From Gordonia amicalis NBRC 100051 = JCM 11271 (lineage in GTDB: Bacteria > Actinomycetota > Actinomycetes > Mycobacteriales > Mycobacteriaceae): DNA of 64,000 nucleotides. The DNA lies in NCBI RefSeq assembly GCF_000332995.1, contig NZ_BANS01000005.1, forward strand, positions 1-64,000. Direction: 5' to 3'. The notes under the pieces are model-generated. The model searched no databases. It was given only the letters and a program-made list of their open reading frames with translations, and was not told the DNA's origin. Each line of letters starts with the position of its first letter. Position 1 is the first letter of the stretch. Of this stretch, positions 50,179-60,210 are shown piece by piece. Made by a program: the position numbers and the translations under genes.

Positions 50179-51295
50179 GGGCATCACCGTCGGCGACATG
50201 GTCGACGTCGTCGAACGCGCGTATCCGCCGGCGCTCGCCGAGTCCTGGGATGCGGTGGGGCTCGTGTGCGGCGACCGCTCCGAACCGGTGCGTCGGGTGC
50301 TGGCGTGCGTCGACGTGACGGACGCCGTGGTCGACGCGGCCGTGGCCGAGAAGGCGGACCTGGTGATCGCGCATCACCCGCTGCTGATGCGCGGGGTCAC
50401 GTCGGTGGCCGCCGACACCCCCAAGGGCCGCATCGTGCACCGCCTGATCCGCCACGGCATCGCGTTGCTGTCGGCCCACACCAACGCCGACCGGGCGCGG
50501 CCGGGCGTGTCCGACGCACTCGCCGACCTGCTCGGTGTGGTCGACACCGTGCCCATCGAGCCCAGATCTGCTGCACCCCTTGACAAATGGGTGGTGATGG
50601 TGCCCGAGGGCAACGTCGAACAGGTCAGTGAGGCGATGTTCGCCGCCGGCGCGGGTGCGATCGGCGACTACCGCGACTGCTCGTGGACGGTCGTGGGCAC
50701 GGGCCAGTTCGAGGCGCAGGAGGAGGCGACGCCGACGATCGGCGAGATCGGCACCAGAACCCACGTCGACGAGGCGCGGGTGGAGATGGTCGCCGCGCGA
50801 TCCATCCGCGGATCCGTGCTGCGGGCACTGCGCAACGCGCACCCGTACGAGGAACCGGCGTTCGACGTCTTCGAGCTCGCCGACCTCGGCAGCGACCTGG
50901 GCCTGGGTCGGGTCGGTTCGCTCACCGAGCCGATGACATTGCGCGACTTCACCGCGGTAGTCGCGCGGGCACTGCGCGCCCCGTCGGGCATCCGGGCGGC
51001 CGGCGATCCGGATGCGCTCGTGCGCACGGTCGCGGTGTGCGGCGGTGCGGGCGATTCACTTCTCGGTCGTGTCCGCGGGCTCGGCGTCGACGTCTACGTG
51101 ACCGGCGACCTGCGGCACCATCCGGCCGACGAGAGTCTGCGCGACGGTGGGCCGGCCCTCGTCGACGCGGGCCACTGGGCCACCGAGTTCCCGTGGTGCG
51201 CCCAGGTCGCGGAACTGCTCGGCAAGGAATTCCACGTGCCGGTGACGGTGTTCGACACACCGACCGACCCCTTCGGGCTGCACAGCTTCGGCTGA
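50156..51295 (+). CDS. Nif3-like dinuclear metal-centre hexameric protein
   Basis: A 379-aa NIF3/YbgI-family protein (Rv2230c counterpart). The metal-binding residues are in DLVIAHHPLLMRG, SAHTNADRA and YVTGDLRHHPADE, and the C-terminal HWATEFPW segment gives the remaining His and Glu. A central insert domain (about residues 140-230) is the PII/CutA-like part present in longer members. The biochemical function is uncertain; related proteins are annotated as GTP cyclohydrolase I type 2. It overlaps cobC and is followed by the zinc-ribbon gene. Confidence 0.9.
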   Translation: MGTESTSEGITVGDMVDVVERAYPPALAESWDAVGLVCGDRSEPVRRVLACVDVTDAVVDAAVAEKADLVIAHHPLLMRGVTSVAADTPKGRIVHRLIRHGIALLSAHTNADRARPGVSDALADLLGVVDTVPIEPRSAAPLDKWVVMVPEGNVEQVSEAMFAAGAGAIGDYRDCSWTVVGTGQFEAQEEATPTIGEIGTRTHVDEARVEMVAARSIRGSVLRALRNAHPYEEPAFDVFELADLGSDLGLGRVGSLTEPMTLRDFTAVVARALRAPSGIRAAGDPDALVRTVAVCGGAGDSLLGRVRGLGVDVYVTGDLRHHPADESLRDGGPALVDAGHWATEFPWCAQVAELLGKEFHVPVTVFDTPTDPFGLHSFG

Positions 51296-51386
51296 CCCCG
51301 GGGGAACGCCGACCAAAGCCCATCCGCCGCCGGAACGCCGGGACCACCCGCGTACGGTAGGGGGACTTCAGAGACAGGAGGCCGCA

Positions 51387-52124
51387 ATGAAAGTCGACGC
51401 CGGTGTGCAGCGACTGCTGCTCGATCTCGCGGACTCCGATGCCGAGATCAACCGACTCGAGCATCGCCGCAAGAACTTGCCCGAGGACACCGAGATCGCC
51501 GAGCAGGACAAGGCAATCGATGCTGCCCGCGACGATCTGGTGCGTGCGGAGATCTCCGCCGAGGACCTGAGCCGCGAGTATCGCCGCATCGAGTCCGAGG
51601 TGACCGGGATGACCAACCGTGAGGCCAAGGACTCCAAGCTTCTGACCGCCGGCGGGTTGGCACCCAAGGCGCTGTCGGAACTGCAGCACGAACTCGCCGG
51701 GCTCGGACGCCGCCGCGCGGTGCTCGAGGACGAACTGCTGACGCTGATGGAGCAGCAGGAGGCCGTCGAGGCCGAACGCAGCCGCGCCGCTGCGACGATC
51801 TCCCACCTCGAGGAGAAGGTCGCCGACGCGCGGACCCGCCGCGACAAGTCGCTCGCGACCATCGACGAGGACCTGGCCCGTGTCCGTGAGAAGCGGGACT
51901 CGCTCGCCGCGGAGATCGACTCCGACCTGCTGGCCGTCTACGACAAGCAGCGTGCCAACGGTCGGATCGGTGCGGGGCTCCTGCGTGCACGTCGATGCGG
52001 CGCCTGCCGGATGGAACTCGACCGGGGCACCATCGCCTCGATCAGCGCGGCACTGTCCGACGAGGTCATCCGCTGTGAGGAATGCGGCGCGATCCTGGTG
52101 CGCACCGCCGAATCGGGGATCTGA
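51387..52124 (+). CDS. Coiled-coil protein with C-terminal C4 zinc ribbon (Rv2229c type)
   Basis: A 245-aa protein. Residues 10-180 are an almost continuous coiled coil rich in Glu, Arg, Leu and Ala. The tail has CGACRMELDRG and CEECGAIL, two CxxC pairs of a zinc ribbon. Such proteins are conserved next to Nif3-like genes in many bacteria, but their function is unknown; nucleic-acid contact is likely from the ribbon. ATG 51387 follows GACAGGAGG. Four bases separate it from the next gene's TTG start. Confidence 0.9.
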   Translation: MKVDAGVQRLLLDLADSDAEINRLEHRRKNLPEDTEIAEQDKAIDAARDDLVRAEISAEDLSREYRRIESEVTGMTNREAKDSKLLTAGGLAPKALSELQHELAGLGRRRAVLEDELLTLMEQQEAVEAERSRAAATISHLEEKVADARTRRDKSLATIDEDLARVREKRDSLAAEIDSDLLAVYDKQRANGRIGAGLLRARRCGACRMELDRGTIASISAALSDEVIRCEECGAILVRTAESGI

Positions 52125-52128
52125 CGCC

Positions 52129-52809
52129 TTGAGCGCGGGTTCCGAGCGCGTGTCGACGCCGGGCCGGAAATCGCCGTCCTGGCAGGGGCAGCTGAGTTCG
52201 CCGACGAGATTCATCCTGTTGCGGCACGGCCAGACCGCGTTGTCGGTGGAACGCCGGTACTCCGGGCGCGGCAACCCCGAGCTGACCCCGGAAGGTCGGC
52301 GCCAGGCACGTGCGGCGGCCCAGCGGGTCATGCGTGAAAAGGACATCTCGGCGATCGTGACCTCGCCGCTGCGCCGCGCCCGCGCCACTGCGGAGGAGGT
52401 CGCCGCGGTGACCGGGGTCGATATCGTCGAACATCCCGGACTCATCGAGAACGACTTCGGCGAATGGGAGGGCCTGACCTTCGTCGAGGCCGCCGAACGG
52501 CACCCCGAGATCCACCGCAAGTGGCTGTCGGACATCACCGTGCCCGCGCCGGGTGGCGAGAGCTTCGCGCAGGTCGCCGAGCGGGTGTCCGAAACGAAAG
52601 ACGATCTGCTGCAGCGTTATCCGGGACAGACGATCGTGCTCGTCTCGCACGTGACCCCGATCAAGCTGATGCTGCGGGAGGCGCTGGGCGTCGGACCTGA
52701 GTTGCTGTTCCGGCTCCACCTCGACCTGGCGTCGGTCTCGATCGCGGAGTTCTTCCCCGACGGCGGTTCCGTGGTCCGGCTCGTCAACGACGCCGCGCAC
52801 TGGCACTGA
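52129..52809 (+). CDS. Histidine-phosphatase protein (Rv2228c C-terminal type), RNase H part missing
   Basis: A 226-aa phosphatase with the catalytic RHGQT motif near residue 33, ENDFGEWEGLTFVEA and the second His in VSHVTPIKL. In mycobacteria the equivalent Rv2228c is a fusion of an N-terminal RNase HI and this CobC-like alpha-ribazole-phosphatase domain. Here only about 25 residues precede the phosphatase, ending in PSWQGQLSSPTR, which looks like the old linker. The upstream gene ends 4 bp before the TTG start, so no RNase H sequence is left. GTG 52150 is an alternative start. Role: removal of phosphate from alpha-ribazole phosphate in cobalamin synthesis, or a more general phosphatase. Confidence 0.85.
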   Translation: MSAGSERVSTPGRKSPSWQGQLSSPTRFILLRHGQTALSVERRYSGRGNPELTPEGRRQARAAAQRVMREKDISAIVTSPLRRARATAEEVAAVTGVDIVEHPGLIENDFGEWEGLTFVEAAERHPEIHRKWLSDITVPAPGGESFAQVAERVSETKDDLLQRYPGQTIVLVSHVTPIKLMLREALGVGPELLFRLHLDLASVSIAEFFPDGGSVVRLVNDAAHWH

Positions 52810-52868
52810 CGGGGCGCTCTGCGCCATCGGATGAAGAGCTGTGCCGGGGCTGCCGTATCCTGGGTTCG

Positions 52869-53288
<420 letters not shown>

Positions 53289-53342
53289 CCTTCGGCCCGC
53301 GGTTTCGGTTCACCGGGGGATCCGCGCGCTAGGGTTCGACAC

Positions 53343-54761
53343 GTGACACGCTTCCTCTTCGCCCCCGACATCGACTTCGCCGGAATCCGCGATCAACTCG
53401 GGGTGGACGAGTCATACGGCGACGATGCGCTCGCCGAGGCGCGGGAGGCCGTCGACCGGTTCGCCGACACCCGCGAGGACCACACCGGCGTCCCGTTCGT
53501 CACCATCGACCCGCCGACGTCGCGGGACCTCGACCAGGCCGTCCATCTCGTCGCCGACGGGGACGGGTTCGTCGTGGACTACGCCATCGCCGACGTCGCG
53601 GCACTCGTGATCCCCGAAGGCGCGCTCGACCAGGAGAGCCGACGCCGCGGGACCACCGTGTACTTCCCGGACGGCTCCGTGCCACTGCATCCGCGGGAAC
53701 TGTCCGAGGGGATCGGATCGCTTCTGCCCGAACAGGTTCGGCCGTGCGTGCTGTGGACGATCCGGGTGGCGGGGGACGGCACTGTCATCGATGTGCGGGT
53801 TCGGCGATCGCGAATTCGATCCGTGGCGCGCTTCGACTACGCCGGTGTCAGCGCGGATGCCGAGGCCGGACGGTTGCATCCGTCGATCGCGGCGTTGCCG
53901 GCTTTCGGCGAGCTCCGGCAGAAGGTGGCGCTCGACCGCGGCGCCGTCGAACTGGATCTGCCGGACCAGCGGGTGTCACGTACCGACGCGGGATGGCGGT
54001 TGGACCTGCAGCCCCACACCCCGGCGGACATGTGGAACTCGCAGCTCTCCCTGCTCGCCGGGATGTGCGCCGGCTCGATCATGGCCGAGGCCGGTGTCGG
54101 ATTGTTGCGGACGTTGCCGCCGGCCGACCCCGACGCGGTCGAGGACCTGCGCGCTGCCGCCCGAGCGCTGGGCGTCGAATGGCCCGAGGGGCTGGCGGTG
54201 GGCTGGTTCCTGGCCGGACTGCCCGGCAACCGGACGAGCACCTTGGCCCTCCAGTCGGCCGCGAGTGGTCTCATGCGAGGCGCCAACTATCTCGCACTCG
54301 ACGGCACCGACGAGGCGCGCGCGATCCCGGACGACAAGAAGCGGCACGGCGCGATCGCGGGCGTCTACGCCCACGTCACCGCACCCCTGCGTCGGCTGGG
54401 TGACCGGTTCGCCACCGAGGTGTGCCTCGCCGTCACCACCGGCGACGACGTGCCCGACTGGGTGACGCGTGCCCTGCCGACCCTCCCGAAGATCCTGCGC
54501 TCGGCCGACACCCTCGGCTCCACGGCCGACCGGGCGGCCATCGACCTCGCCGAGGCGGTCATCCTGGGCGGCCGCGTCGGGGAACGCTTCGACGCGGTGG
54601 TGATGTCGGCGGCCACCGAGCGCAAGCCGGCCCAGATCTTCATCGCCGATCCGCCCGTCGTCGCGGGTTGCGAAGGTGATCTGCGTCCGGGAACCCGACT
54701 CGAGGTCGAGCTGGTGACCGCGGACGAGGTGACGAGGACGGTCAGGTTCCGGCCGGCGTAG
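53343..54761 (+). CDS. RNB-domain exoribonuclease (RNase II/R family), compact actinobacterial form
   Basis: A 472-aa 3'-5' exoribonuclease-like protein made almost only of the RNB domain. The active-site segment TIDPPTSRDLDQAVHL places acids at Asp56, Asp62 and Asp64, while the fourth position, Asp in E. coli RNase II (Asp210), is Gln65. The N-terminal cold-shock domains are absent, and an S1-like tail is short (VAGCEGDLRPGTRLEVELVT). I recall actinobacterial homologues with the same DLDQ form, so the enzyme may still be active but with a changed metal site. GTG 53343 is the start, 54 bp after rnpB. Confidence 0.88.
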   Translation: MTRFLFAPDIDFAGIRDQLGVDESYGDDALAEAREAVDRFADTREDHTGVPFVTIDPPTSRDLDQAVHLVADGDGFVVDYAIADVAALVIPEGALDQESRRRGTTVYFPDGSVPLHPRELSEGIGSLLPEQVRPCVLWTIRVAGDGTVIDVRVRRSRIRSVARFDYAGVSADAEAGRLHPSIAALPAFGELRQKVALDRGAVELDLPDQRVSRTDAGWRLDLQPHTPADMWNSQLSLLAGMCAGSIMAEAGVGLLRTLPPADPDAVEDLRAAARALGVEWPEGLAVGWFLAGLPGNRTSTLALQSAASGLMRGANYLALDGTDEARAIPDDKKRHGAIAGVYAHVTAPLRRLGDRFATEVCLAVTTGDDVPDWVTRALPTLPKILRSADTLGSTADRAAIDLAEAVILGGRVGERFDAVVMSAATERKPAQIFIADPPVVAGCEGDLRPGTRLEVELVTADEVTRTVRFRPA

Positions 54762-54786
54762 GGCGCTGCGACTTCGTTTCGACGCC

Positions 54787-54960
54787 GGGTCACCGGGTGG
54801 TTTCGACACGGTTACTCGCTGCGCTCGTGACCGGCTCAACCGGCAGTGGGGCCGGGTCACCGGGTGGTTTCGACACGGTTACTCGCTGCGCTCGTGACCG
54901 GCTCAACCGGCAGCTGGAACCGGCTCAACCTGCCGGTGGGGCCGGCTCAACCGGCAGCAG
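54787..54960 (+). repeat. GGTTTCGAC...GGCTCAACCGGCAG repeats, locus 2, with 67-bp tandem duplication
   Basis: Two copies of a 67-bp unit (54787-54853 and 54854-54920) each carry GGTTTCGACACGGTTACTCG and end with CCGGCTCAACCGGCAG. Partial copies (CCGGCTCAACC, GGCTCAACCGGCAG) follow up to 54960. The ends match the family at 19917-20029. All are in the same orientation. The rest of the 315-bp gap up to 55076 shows only a GAGCGAAGCGAGG-type palindromic stretch at about 55017-55029. Confidence 0.8.
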
Positions 54961-55076
54961 GTGGGGTCGGTTCATCCAGCTGTGGGGTCCGTACTGCTGG
55001 CCGAGTAGCGCCGACCGAGCGAAGCGAGGACGCCGCGTATCGAGGTCACCCGATACCCGCCCGACGTCGCCGGTTG

Positions 55077-56570
55077 TCACAGGTCCTTGGCGGCCTTGCG
55101 GTACTCGGCGACGGCGCGGTCGGACGCGGCTTCGAGGCGCGCGTCGAGACGGCCGACGATGAACATGTCGGCGGCGCTGAGCTTTCCGTCCTCGACGATC
55201 GTGGCGAGCTGGGCGCGGTTGATGCGGATGTCGTTGTGGTCGCCGAGGGCGGACTGGATCTTCTTGGCGACCGCGCCGATCGCGCGGTACTTCTTTTTGT
55301 TCAGCGGCTCGGTCGCATCGATGCTGTAGCGCAACCGCTTTGCGCGTTTACGGATCGTGTGCAGCTGTTCCTGCCACTCGTCCGAGCCTTCGGTGAGGCC
55401 GGCGAGTTCGGCCTGGGCCTTGCGGATGTGCTTGCGGCTCTTCGCGATCGCCTTGTCGACGACGTCGGTTGCGGGGAGTTCCGCGTCGGGTCCCGGCGGG
55501 GGAGAGGCGAGGAGGGCGTCGACGGAGTCGAGGAGCGTGAAGTAGCGCTTCGACGACATCGCCGCGTGCGCCGCCCGGATCGCGCGATCGTGGGTTCGGG
55601 TCTCGGCACCCGCAAGGGCGGCGAGCAGCTCGGGCGAGGCGTTCTCGCCGCGCAGCAGGGACTGGTCGAGTTCGAGCTGGACCTCGGAATCCCGTGCATC
55701 ACCGAGGATTCGGGCCAGCAGCTTGAGTTCGGCACCGATGTGGGCGGTGCGTTCGGCGTCGAGAACCGTAGGGTATCCCGACAACACGCTGCGCAGGCGA
55801 CGGCACGACACCCGCATCTGGTGGACGGCGTCCTCCGCGTCCTCGCGGACGAGCGGGTCGTAGGCGATCAGGCTGTTTCGGTGCATCGCGATGTCGGTGA
55901 TCACGAGTTCGAGCGCAGTGGGGCGCTTGGACAACCGGGGTTTGTGGACGGTCGGCGTCGAACCGATCGCGCGGGCCAGCTTCGACGCGCTCGACGACGA
56001 GCGGCCGCCACCGGCGCGCAGGACCTTGTCGGCGGCCTTCAGCAGCTTGCCGGTGCCGCCGGAGAGGAGTTCGAACTCCCATTCGGCCCACTGCTGGGAG
56101 TGCCCGCCCGGCAGCAGGGACTGGGTGGTCACCAGATCCTCGGCGAGTTCGGCGAGCGGCTCGTCGTCGACGCCGAGCAGGCGCGTCACCGTGCGCGTTG
56201 TCGAGATGACCGCGACGGGCGTGAGGGGCCGGCAGCGGGTCAGTGCGAGGACCGGGGTCACCAGTGCCTCCGGGACGTCACCGTCGGCCGGCGCCTCGTC
56301 GAAACCCACGTGGAGTTCGCGACGTGTTCCGGGGATGTCGGTGGGGCGCTTGAGATGCCAGCCCTGATCGGTGCCGCCGGTGCGGCGTCGCATGGTGATC
56401 CTGTTGCCGGCGAGGTCGAGGTTCTCGGTGTCGAAATAGGTGGCATCGAGCGAGAACGTCTCGGGTGCCGTCGCCGACACCACTCCGGGTAGCGCCCGTA
56501 GATCCGGGGCCACATGGCCGGGGTCCACGTCGAACTTGAGTTCCACCTCGACCTGCTCGGATGCGGCCAC
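55077..56570 (-). CDS. CYTH-CHAD domain protein (Rv2226 type)
   Basis: A 497-aa two-domain protein. Residues 1-200 are a CYTH triphosphate-tunnel domain with the ExExK motif EVELK (8-12) and RRRTGG for phosphate contact. Residues about 210-495 are a CHAD helical domain with conserved His and Arg (VHQMRVSCRRLRSVL and IRKRAKRLRYSI), known to bind polyphosphate. Function is probably polyphosphate or triphosphate binding or hydrolysis. The order with panB and glnA2 is the same as in mycobacteria. Confidence 0.93.
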   Translation of the reverse strand: MAASEQVEVELKFDVDPGHVAPDLRALPGVVSATAPETFSLDATYFDTENLDLAGNRITMRRRTGGTDQGWHLKRPTDIPGTRRELHVGFDEAPADGDVPEALVTPVLALTRCRPLTPVAVISTTRTVTRLLGVDDEPLAELAEDLVTTQSLLPGGHSQQWAEWEFELLSGGTGKLLKAADKVLRAGGGRSSSSASKLARAIGSTPTVHKPRLSKRPTALELVITDIAMHRNSLIAYDPLVREDAEDAVHQMRVSCRRLRSVLSGYPTVLDAERTAHIGAELKLLARILGDARDSEVQLELDQSLLRGENASPELLAALAGAETRTHDRAIRAAHAAMSSKRYFTLLDSVDALLASPPPGPDAELPATDVVDKAIAKSRKHIRKAQAELAGLTEGSDEWQEQLHTIRKRAKRLRYSIDATEPLNKKKYRAIGAVAKKIQSALGDHNDIRINRAQLATIVEDGKLSAADMFIVGRLDARLEAASDRAVAEYRKAAKDL

Positions 56571-56629
56571 CTGTTCCTCCTGACGCCTGCGACGATGTCG
56601 AGTCTAGTGGCCGCGGGTGCGGCGGCCGA

Positions 56630-57595
56630 TCATTCCGCGAAGCGGTCGGTCGCTTCCAGCAGGTGATGGCGGATGCCTTCTTCGAAGGACGCGTGACCCG
56701 CGTCGTCGACGATGCGCAGGTCGGCGGCCGGCCAGGCGCGGTGGAGATCCCAGGCGCTGCGCATCGGGCACACGACGTCGTAGCGACCCTGGACGATGAC
56801 GCCGGGGATGTGCGCGATGACGTCGATGTTGTCGAGGAGCTGCCCGTCGTCGAGGAAGCCGTGGTTGACGAAGTAGTGGTTCTCGATCGAGGCGAAGGCG
56901 AGGTCGAAGCGGTGGGCGTCATCGGGGTTCTGGCCCGATTCCTCCTCGGAGCGGGGGAGGAGGTAGCTGGTGGCCTGTTCCCAGCCGGTCCAGGCGCGGG
57001 CCGCCGCCCGGGCGACCGCGGCATCGTCGGAGGTCAGCAGACGGTGGTACGCGGCGACCAGATCGCCGTCGCGCTCGTTCTCCGGGATCGGCTCGAGATA
57101 GGTCTCCCAGACGTCGGGGAAGATGTGCGCGGCGCCGCCGTTGTAGTACCAGTCGATCTCGCTGCGGCGCAGCAGGAAGATGCCGCGCAGAACGAGTTCG
57201 GTGACCCGGTCGGGATGCGTCTGCGCGTAGGCGAGTCCCAGCGTCGACCCCCAGGAACCGCCGAAGACCTGCCAGCGGTCGATGCCGAGATGGGTACGAA
57301 GCCTCTCCATGTCGGCGATGAGGTGGGGCGTGGTGTTCACGCTCAGATCCGCGCCGTCGGCGATGTGCGGGCGGGACTGTCCGCAACCGCGCTGGTCGAA
57401 CAGCACGATCCGGTACTTCGCGGGATCGAAGAAGCGTCGCTGGGTCGGCGAGGTCCCACCGCCGGGACCGCCGTGCACGAAGACCACGGGCTTTCCCTCC
57501 GGGTTGCCCGTGGTCTCCCAGTAGATCTGCTGGCCGTCGCCGACATCCAGGTGACCGGACTCGTAGGGCTCGATCTCCGGGTAGAAGTCACGCAT
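56630..57595 (-). CDS. pip: Proline iminopeptidase
   Basis: Removes N-terminal proline from peptides. The 321-aa alpha/beta hydrolase (family S33) has HGGPGGGTSP, FDQRGCGQSRP and the nucleophile elbow GGSWGSTL near residue 113; the late Asp is in VQGRYDVVCP and the His in DDAGHASFE. The length is typical of the family. It lies between the CYTH-CHAD gene and panB on the same strand, taking the place where mycobacteria carry other peptidases. Confidence 0.93.
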   Translation of the reverse strand: MRDFYPEIEPYESGHLDVGDGQQIYWETTGNPEGKPVVFVHGGPGGGTSPTQRRFFDPAKYRIVLFDQRGCGQSRPHIADGADLSVNTTPHLIADMERLRTHLGIDRWQVFGGSWGSTLGLAYAQTHPDRVTELVLRGIFLLRRSEIDWYYNGGAAHIFPDVWETYLEPIPENERDGDLVAAYHRLLTSDDAAVARAAARAWTGWEQATSYLLPRSEEESGQNPDDAHRFDLAFASIENHYFVNHGFLDDGQLLDNIDVIAHIPGVIVQGRYDVVCPMRSAWDLHRAWPAADLRIVDDAGHASFEEGIRHHLLEATDRFAE

Positions 57596-57619
57596 GGACG
57601 CCAGCGTAGGCGCCGAAGC

Positions 57620-58474
57620 TCAGTAGCTGTGCTCAGGGCCGGGGAACACGCCGCGACGGACCTCGTCGGCGTACTGCTCGGCGGCCGAACGTAATTCGGA
57701 GCCGACGTCGGCGAACCGCTTGACGAACCTCGCGGTCTTGCCGTGGGTGAGGCCCGCCATGTCCTGCCACACGAGGACCTGGGCGTCGGTCTCGTTGCCG
57801 GCGCCGATGCCCACGGTCGGGATGGTCAGCTTGCGGGAGATCTGTCCGGCCAACTCGGCGGGCACCATCTCCATCACGACGGCGAAGGCACCGGCCTCCT
57901 GGACCGCGATCGCGTCGGCGATGAGCTGGTCGGCGCCGTCGCCGCGACCCTGGACGCGGAAGCCGCCGAGGCCGTTGACGCTCTGCGGGGTGAACCCGAT
58001 GTGCGCCATGACCGGGATGCCGGCGGCGGTCAGTGCCGCGATCTGGGGGGCGACGCGCTCACCGCCCTCGAGCTTGACCGCATGGGCGCCGGTCTCCTTG
58101 AAGATCCGGAAGGCGTTCTCGAGGGCGTGCTGCGGCCCGATCTCGTAGCTGCCGAAGGGCATGTCGGCTACGACGAGGGCGTGGGGCGCACCGCGCACGA
58201 CCGCGCGGATCAGCGGGATCATCTCGTCGACGCTGACCGGGATGGTGGTGTCGTAGCCGAGGACGACGTTGGCCGCCGAGTCGCCGACGAGCAGCACCGG
58301 GATTCCGGCGGCGTCGAAGATCCGGGCCGTCGAGTAGTCGTAGGCGGTGAGCATCGACCACTTCTCGCCCTCGGACTTCATCTGGGCGAGGTGATGGACG
58401 CGGGTCACACGACGTTTGGGCGCGTCGGTGGCCGGGGTTGCGGTGGAAGCACCATAGACCGAGGTTTCGGACAT
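57620..58474 (-). CDS. panB: 3-methyl-2-oxobutanoate hydroxymethyltransferase PanB
   Basis: Adds a hydroxymethyl group to 2-ketoisovalerate, the first committed step of pantothenate (CoA) synthesis. The 284-aa TIM barrel has [20 protein letters not shown], the metal ligands in [12 protein letters not shown] and VADMPFGSY, Lys in KLEGG, and Glu in VMEMVP. ATG 58474 was chosen from the family start; about 22 residues precede the conserved core. It is divergent from glnA with a 328-bp gap between. Confidence 0.95.
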   Translation of the reverse strand: MSETSVYGASTATPATDAPKRRVTRVHHLAQMKSEGEKWSMLTAYDYSTARIFDAAGIPVLLVGDSAANVVLGYDTTIPVSVDEMIPLIRAVVRGAPHALVVADMPFGSYEIGPQHALENAFRIFKETGAHAVKLEGGERVAPQIAALTAAGIPVMAHIGFTPQSVNGLGGFRVQGRGDGADQLIADAIAVQEAGAFAVVMEMVPAELAGQISRKLTIPTVGIGAGNETDAQVLVWQDMAGLTHGKTARFVKRFADVGSELRSAAEQYADEVRRGVFPGPEHSY

Positions 58475-58762
58475 CGTCGTCTCTTTTCCTGCCTCGAGTC
58501 CCGGCTGGCCAGAAGAGGCGCGGCGGGTACCCGGGTTGAACACGGACAAGCGCCATTGTGTCACCGCGGATTTGTGGTGTAACCGCCGTGAGTTATGCAA
58601 TTGGTCACACCCCGCTGGGGGTGGGCAGGGACCGTTGTGCAGCGGCCGTCGCGGTCCTTCGGCATCCGGGCTGTTCGGGGGCTTCCCAGCCCTACGGGTT
58701 GTTGGCCCAGATGATGGGATGGCGCCGACAAACTCGCTGGACAGCGAGTTGGTCTTGCGCGT

Positions 58763-58797
58763 GTAACACAGATTTAACAGCCGACTTCTAATGTCGG
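58763..58797 (+). promoter_or_regulatory. Candidate glnA promoter and nitrogen-control site
   Basis: GTAAC-ACAGAT-TTAAC (58763-58778) resembles a GlnR-type box (two AC-containing halves with a 6-base spacer). CTAATG near 58788-58793 could serve as a -10 element; if so the mRNA would start at or near the ATG 58803 and be almost leaderless. The remaining 58475-58762 part of the panB-glnA gap has no gene; it contains scattered GTCAC/GTAACC words (for example near 58559 and 58579), but none is clear. Confidence 0.35.
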
Positions 58798-58802
58798 CGA
58801 CC

Positions 58803-60143
58803 ATGGATCGCCAAAAGGAATTCGTGCTGCGGACCCTCGAAGAGCGCGACATCCGTTTCGTTCGGCTGTGGTTCACCGACGTACTCGGTTATCTGAAGTC
58901 CGTGGCGATCGCGCCGGCCGAGCTCGAAGGCGCCTTCTCCGAGGGCATCGGCTTCGACGGCTCGGCCATCGAGGGCTTCTCCCGCGTGTCCGAGGCGGAC
59001 ACGGTCGCCAAGCCCGATCCGTCCACCTTCCAGATCCTGCCGTGGACCACCTCCGCGGGTCGGCACCACTCGGCCCGCATGTTCTGCGACATCGCTATGC
59101 CCGACGGCACCCCGAGCTGGGCCGACTCGCGCCACGTGCTGCGTCGCCAGCTGAACAAGGCGGCCGACCTCGGCTTCAGCTGCTACGTGCACCCCGAGAT
59201 CGAGTTCTTCCTCCTCAAGGACGCGCCGCTCGACGGATCGGTGCCGACCCCGGCCGACTCCGGCGGCTACTTCGACCAGGCCGTGCACGACGCCGCTCCC
59301 AACTTCCGCCGCCACGCCATCGAGGCGCTGGAGTCGATGGGCATCTCGGTCGAGTTCTCCCACCACGAGGGCGCACCCGGCCAGCAGGAGATCGACCTCC
59401 GCTACGCCGACGCCCTGTCGATGGCCGACAACGTGATGACCTTCCGCTACCTCATCAAGGAGGTCGCGATCAACGAGGGTGTGTGGGCCACCTTCATGCC
59501 CAAGCCGTACAGCGAGCACCCCGGTTCGGCGATGCACACGCACATGAGTCTGTTCGAGGGCGACATCAACGCCTTCCACAATCCCGACGACCCGATGCAG
59601 CTGTCGGCCACCGGGAAGAAGTTCATCGCCGGCATCCTGCACCACGCGTCGGAGATCAGCGCCGTCACCAACCAGTGGGTGAACAGCTACAAGCGTCTGA
59701 TCCACGGCGGTGAGGCCCCGACCGCCGCGACCTGGGGCGGTGCCAACCGGTCCGCGCTCATCCGGCTGCCGCTGTACACGCCCAACAAGCCGTCGTCGCG
59801 CCGCATCGAGGTGCGCAGCCCCGACTCGGCCTGCAACCCCTACCTCACCTTTGCCGTCCTGCTCGCGGCGGGCCTGAAGGGGATCGAGGAGGACTACGAA
59901 CTCCCCGACGAGGCCGAGGACGACGTCTGGGCCCTCACGTCCGCCGAGCGCCGGGCGATGGGATACCAGGAGCTCCCCGGAAGCCTCGCGGAAGCACTCA
60001 CCAAGATGGAGAACTCGGAGCTGGTCGCCGAAGCCCTCGGCGAGCACGTGTTCGACTACTTCCTGCGCAACAAGTGGTCCGAGTGGACGGGCTATCGCAG
60101 CATGGTCACCCCGTACGAGCTGAAGAACTACCTGCCGCTGTAG
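58803..60143 (+). CDS. glnA: Glutamine synthetase, GlnA2 (type I-alpha)
   Basis: ATP-dependent synthesis of glutamine, or a related gamma-glutamylation. The product is 446 aa from ATG 58803 ([20 protein letters not shown]), the length of mycobacterial GlnA2; ATG 58791 would add four residues. Catalytic blocks are [31 protein letters not shown], and [20 protein letters not shown]. The adenylylation loop of the I-beta type (NLYDLPPEE-like) is missing, so GlnE should not modify this enzyme. glnE follows after 67 bp, the same order as Rv2222c-Rv2221c. Confidence 0.95.
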   Translation: MDRQKEFVLRTLEERDIRFVRLWFTDVLGYLKSVAIAPAELEGAFSEGIGFDGSAIEGFSRVSEADTVAKPDPSTFQILPWTTSAGRHHSARMFCDIAMPDGTPSWADSRHVLRRQLNKAADLGFSCYVHPEIEFFLLKDAPLDGSVPTPADSGGYFDQAVHDAAPNFRRHAIEALESMGISVEFSHHEGAPGQQEIDLRYADALSMADNVMTFRYLIKEVAINEGVWATFMPKPYSEHPGSAMHTHMSLFEGDINAFHNPDDPMQLSATGKKFIAGILHHASEISAVTNQWVNSYKRLIHGGEAPTAATWGGANRSALIRLPLYTPNKPSSRRIEVRSPDSACNPYLTFAVLLAAGLKGIEEDYELPDEAEDDVWALTSAERRAMGYQELPGSLAEALTKMENSELVAEALGEHVFDYFLRNKWSEWTGYRSMVTPYELKNYLPL

Positions 60144-60210
60144 GGACCAACCCGGTCACGTTCACCGACCGCGATGACATCATCGGTGGTCGGGCCGCTA
60201 CTTTTGTGAT

